Source of the DNA: Chloroflexota bacterium
GTDB taxonomy: Bacteria > Chloroflexota > Dehalococcoidia > Dehalococcoidales > JAUYDJ01
DNA: 12,949 bases
NCBI GenBank assembly: GCA_030690025.1
Contig: JAUYDJ010000241.1
Location: forward strand, 1-12,949
Direction: 5' to 3'
Both the position numbers and the translations under genes were made by a program. This document shows positions 12,227-12,949 of the stretch, piece by piece (the first letter of the stretch is position 1; every line of letters begins with the position of its first letter). The notes under the pieces are model-generated. The model was not told where the DNA came from. It worked only from the letters and a program-made list of their open reading frames with translations, and searched no databases.

Positions 12227-12949
12227 ATGTTGCTGGATGAATTGCTGACTTCACTGGCGGATGGCCTGAAGCAGCGGCCCCTCACCGTTACACAGATATG
12301 CATCGGGGTATTCTACACAGCGGTGCGCTTGTCCAACGGGTATGTCGGCGTGGCCTTCACGCCAAGGGACATGGAAGACACGGCATGTTGCCCTCGCTCG
12401 GCAGCGGAAATGCCCGAGGCCGGCAGACTCGGCGGCCAGAGTGCCTGGGATTTAGCCCGCGAGGCGCTCGTCCCCAACCGCCTGCGCCGGGCCGTCGGCG
12501 TGGCCACCCTTAACGCCCTCTCCGCAGTGCTGATGGACGAAAAGGGCATCCCCGGCGGCCGCCTCATTAACGATGCGGATGCCCTGGATGCGGTCTGCAT
12601 CGAGGCCGGAGATAAGGTGGTCATGGTGGGCGCTTTTGTACCCTTCATCCGAAAGCTAAAAGGGCGCGGCGTGGCGCTAAGGGTTATTGATAAGCACCCG
12701 AGGGCATTAAAAGATGACGAACGCAGCCTGTGGGTGCCACCCGACTCGGTGACCAGGGTGCTGCCCGAGGCGGATGTGGCTATCATTACCGGCTCGGCCA
12801 TGGTTGAAGGCGGCCTGGATGAGCTGTTAGACCTGTGCCGAAATGCCCGTGAAATAGTGCTGGCCGGCCCTACCGCCAGCCTGTGGCCGGAACCATTCTT
12901 TGCCCGCGGTGTCACGGTGATGGGCGGCATCAAGGTGCGGGACGGCGCC
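12227..12949 (+). CDS. DUF4213/DUF364 protein (putative heavy-metal chelation domain), 3' end cut by window
   Basis: AGGAGG (12213-12218) is 8 nt before the ATG. The frame is open for all 241 codons to the window edge, so the gene is incomplete. The N-terminal part (residues 1-85) starts LLDELLTSLADGLKQRPLTVTQICIGVFYTAV and includes GYVGVAFTPRD, matching the DUF4213 enolase-like N-terminal domain. The rest is the Rossmann-like DUF364 domain, with DKVVMVGAFVPFIRKLKGRG, then LPEADVAIITGSAMVEGGLDELL, then VLAGPTASLWPEPFFARGVTVMGGIKV. The family has been proposed to act in metal or metallocofactor handling, often beside molybdopterin or ABC-transporter genes; no such neighbour is visible here. 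Two Cys in TACCPRS (about residues 50-56) might bind metal, but this is speculative. The ending near GGIKVRDG suggests that only the last few dozen residues are missing. Confidence 0.85.
   Translation, partial: MLLDELLTSLADGLKQRPLTVTQICIGVFYTAVRLSNGYVGVAFTPRDMEDTACCPRSAAEMPEAGRLGGQSAWDLAREALVPNRLRRAVGVATLNALSAVLMDEKGIPGGRLINDADALDAVCIEAGDKVVMVGAFVPFIRKLKGRGVALRVIDKHPRALKDDERSLWVPPDSVTRVLPEADVAIITGSAMVEGGLDELLDLCRNAREIVLAGPTASLWPEPFFARGVTVMGGIKVRDGA

Noticed and set aside
12313..12933. Long open frame on the minus strand opposite the DUF364 gene
   Set aside because: The plus strand encodes a recognisable DUF4213/DUF364 protein with a good ribosome site. The opposite frame is Ser/Arg-rich low-complexity sequence, typical of a GC-rich shadow.

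Overview
The window comes from a bacterial chromosome of fairly high GC content with strong AGGAGG-type ribosome binding sites. No rRNA or tRNA gene was seen. The gene set is a COG1926-type phosphoribosyltransferase next to a dienelactone-hydrolase-like protein, a baeRF release-factor-like protein, Ku, a fused dolichol-phosphate-mannose synthase/GtrA protein and a PMT-type mannosyltransferase. Together with the CATTGCGA palindromic repeats, this would fit Chloroflexota (Dehalococcoidia-like). That placement is inference, not proof.

Layout, left to right. (1) Positions 1-455 hold an AT-rich, promoter-bearing N-terminal fragment of a PD-(D/E)XK nuclease-like gene. It is interrupted by a 90-bp palindromic repeat with a possible 4-bp target duplication. 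(2) Positions 485-4445, all on the minus strand, read in transcription order as a universal stress protein, a VOC/glyoxalase-fold protein, a phosphoribosyltransferase, an alpha/beta hydrolase and, after a 290-bp gap full of hairpins, a baeRF protein. The middle three overlap or nearly abut and look like a stress operon. (3) Positions 4446-4762 are a divergent control region with a 20-bp near-perfect palindrome and two TACGTA boxes one helical turn apart. (4) Ku lies on the plus strand at 4763-5572 and is followed by a second repeat copy and a bidirectional terminator. (5) Positions 5817-7418, minus strand, encode an AT-rich standalone reverse transcriptase with a long helical C-terminal region, resembling the UG/Abi class of defence reverse transcriptases. 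(6) Positions 7419-7825 hold the reverse transcriptase leader, a hairpin, a plus-strand promoter and the C-terminal scrap of an IS630-type transposase that runs into the next gene's ribosome binding site. (7) Positions 7826-11391, plus strand, encode an M48 Ste24-like membrane protease, a GT2-GtrA fusion and an overlapping PMT-family mannosyltransferase. (8) A third repeat copy follows, then a hotdog acyl-CoA thioesterase and a DUF4213/DUF364 gene that runs off the right edge.

Functionally, the host backbone appears to be stress survival (Usp, detoxification-type enzymes, a ribosome-associated factor, Ku end joining) and lipid-linked mannose transfer. Two AT-rich foreign pieces, the broken nuclease and the intact reverse transcriptase, sit in it beside repeats and a transposase scrap. 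The reverse transcriptase is the best candidate for a poorly described (probably antiphage) system. No partner protein gene is visible beside it, so it would act alone or with an RNA encoded in the leader region.
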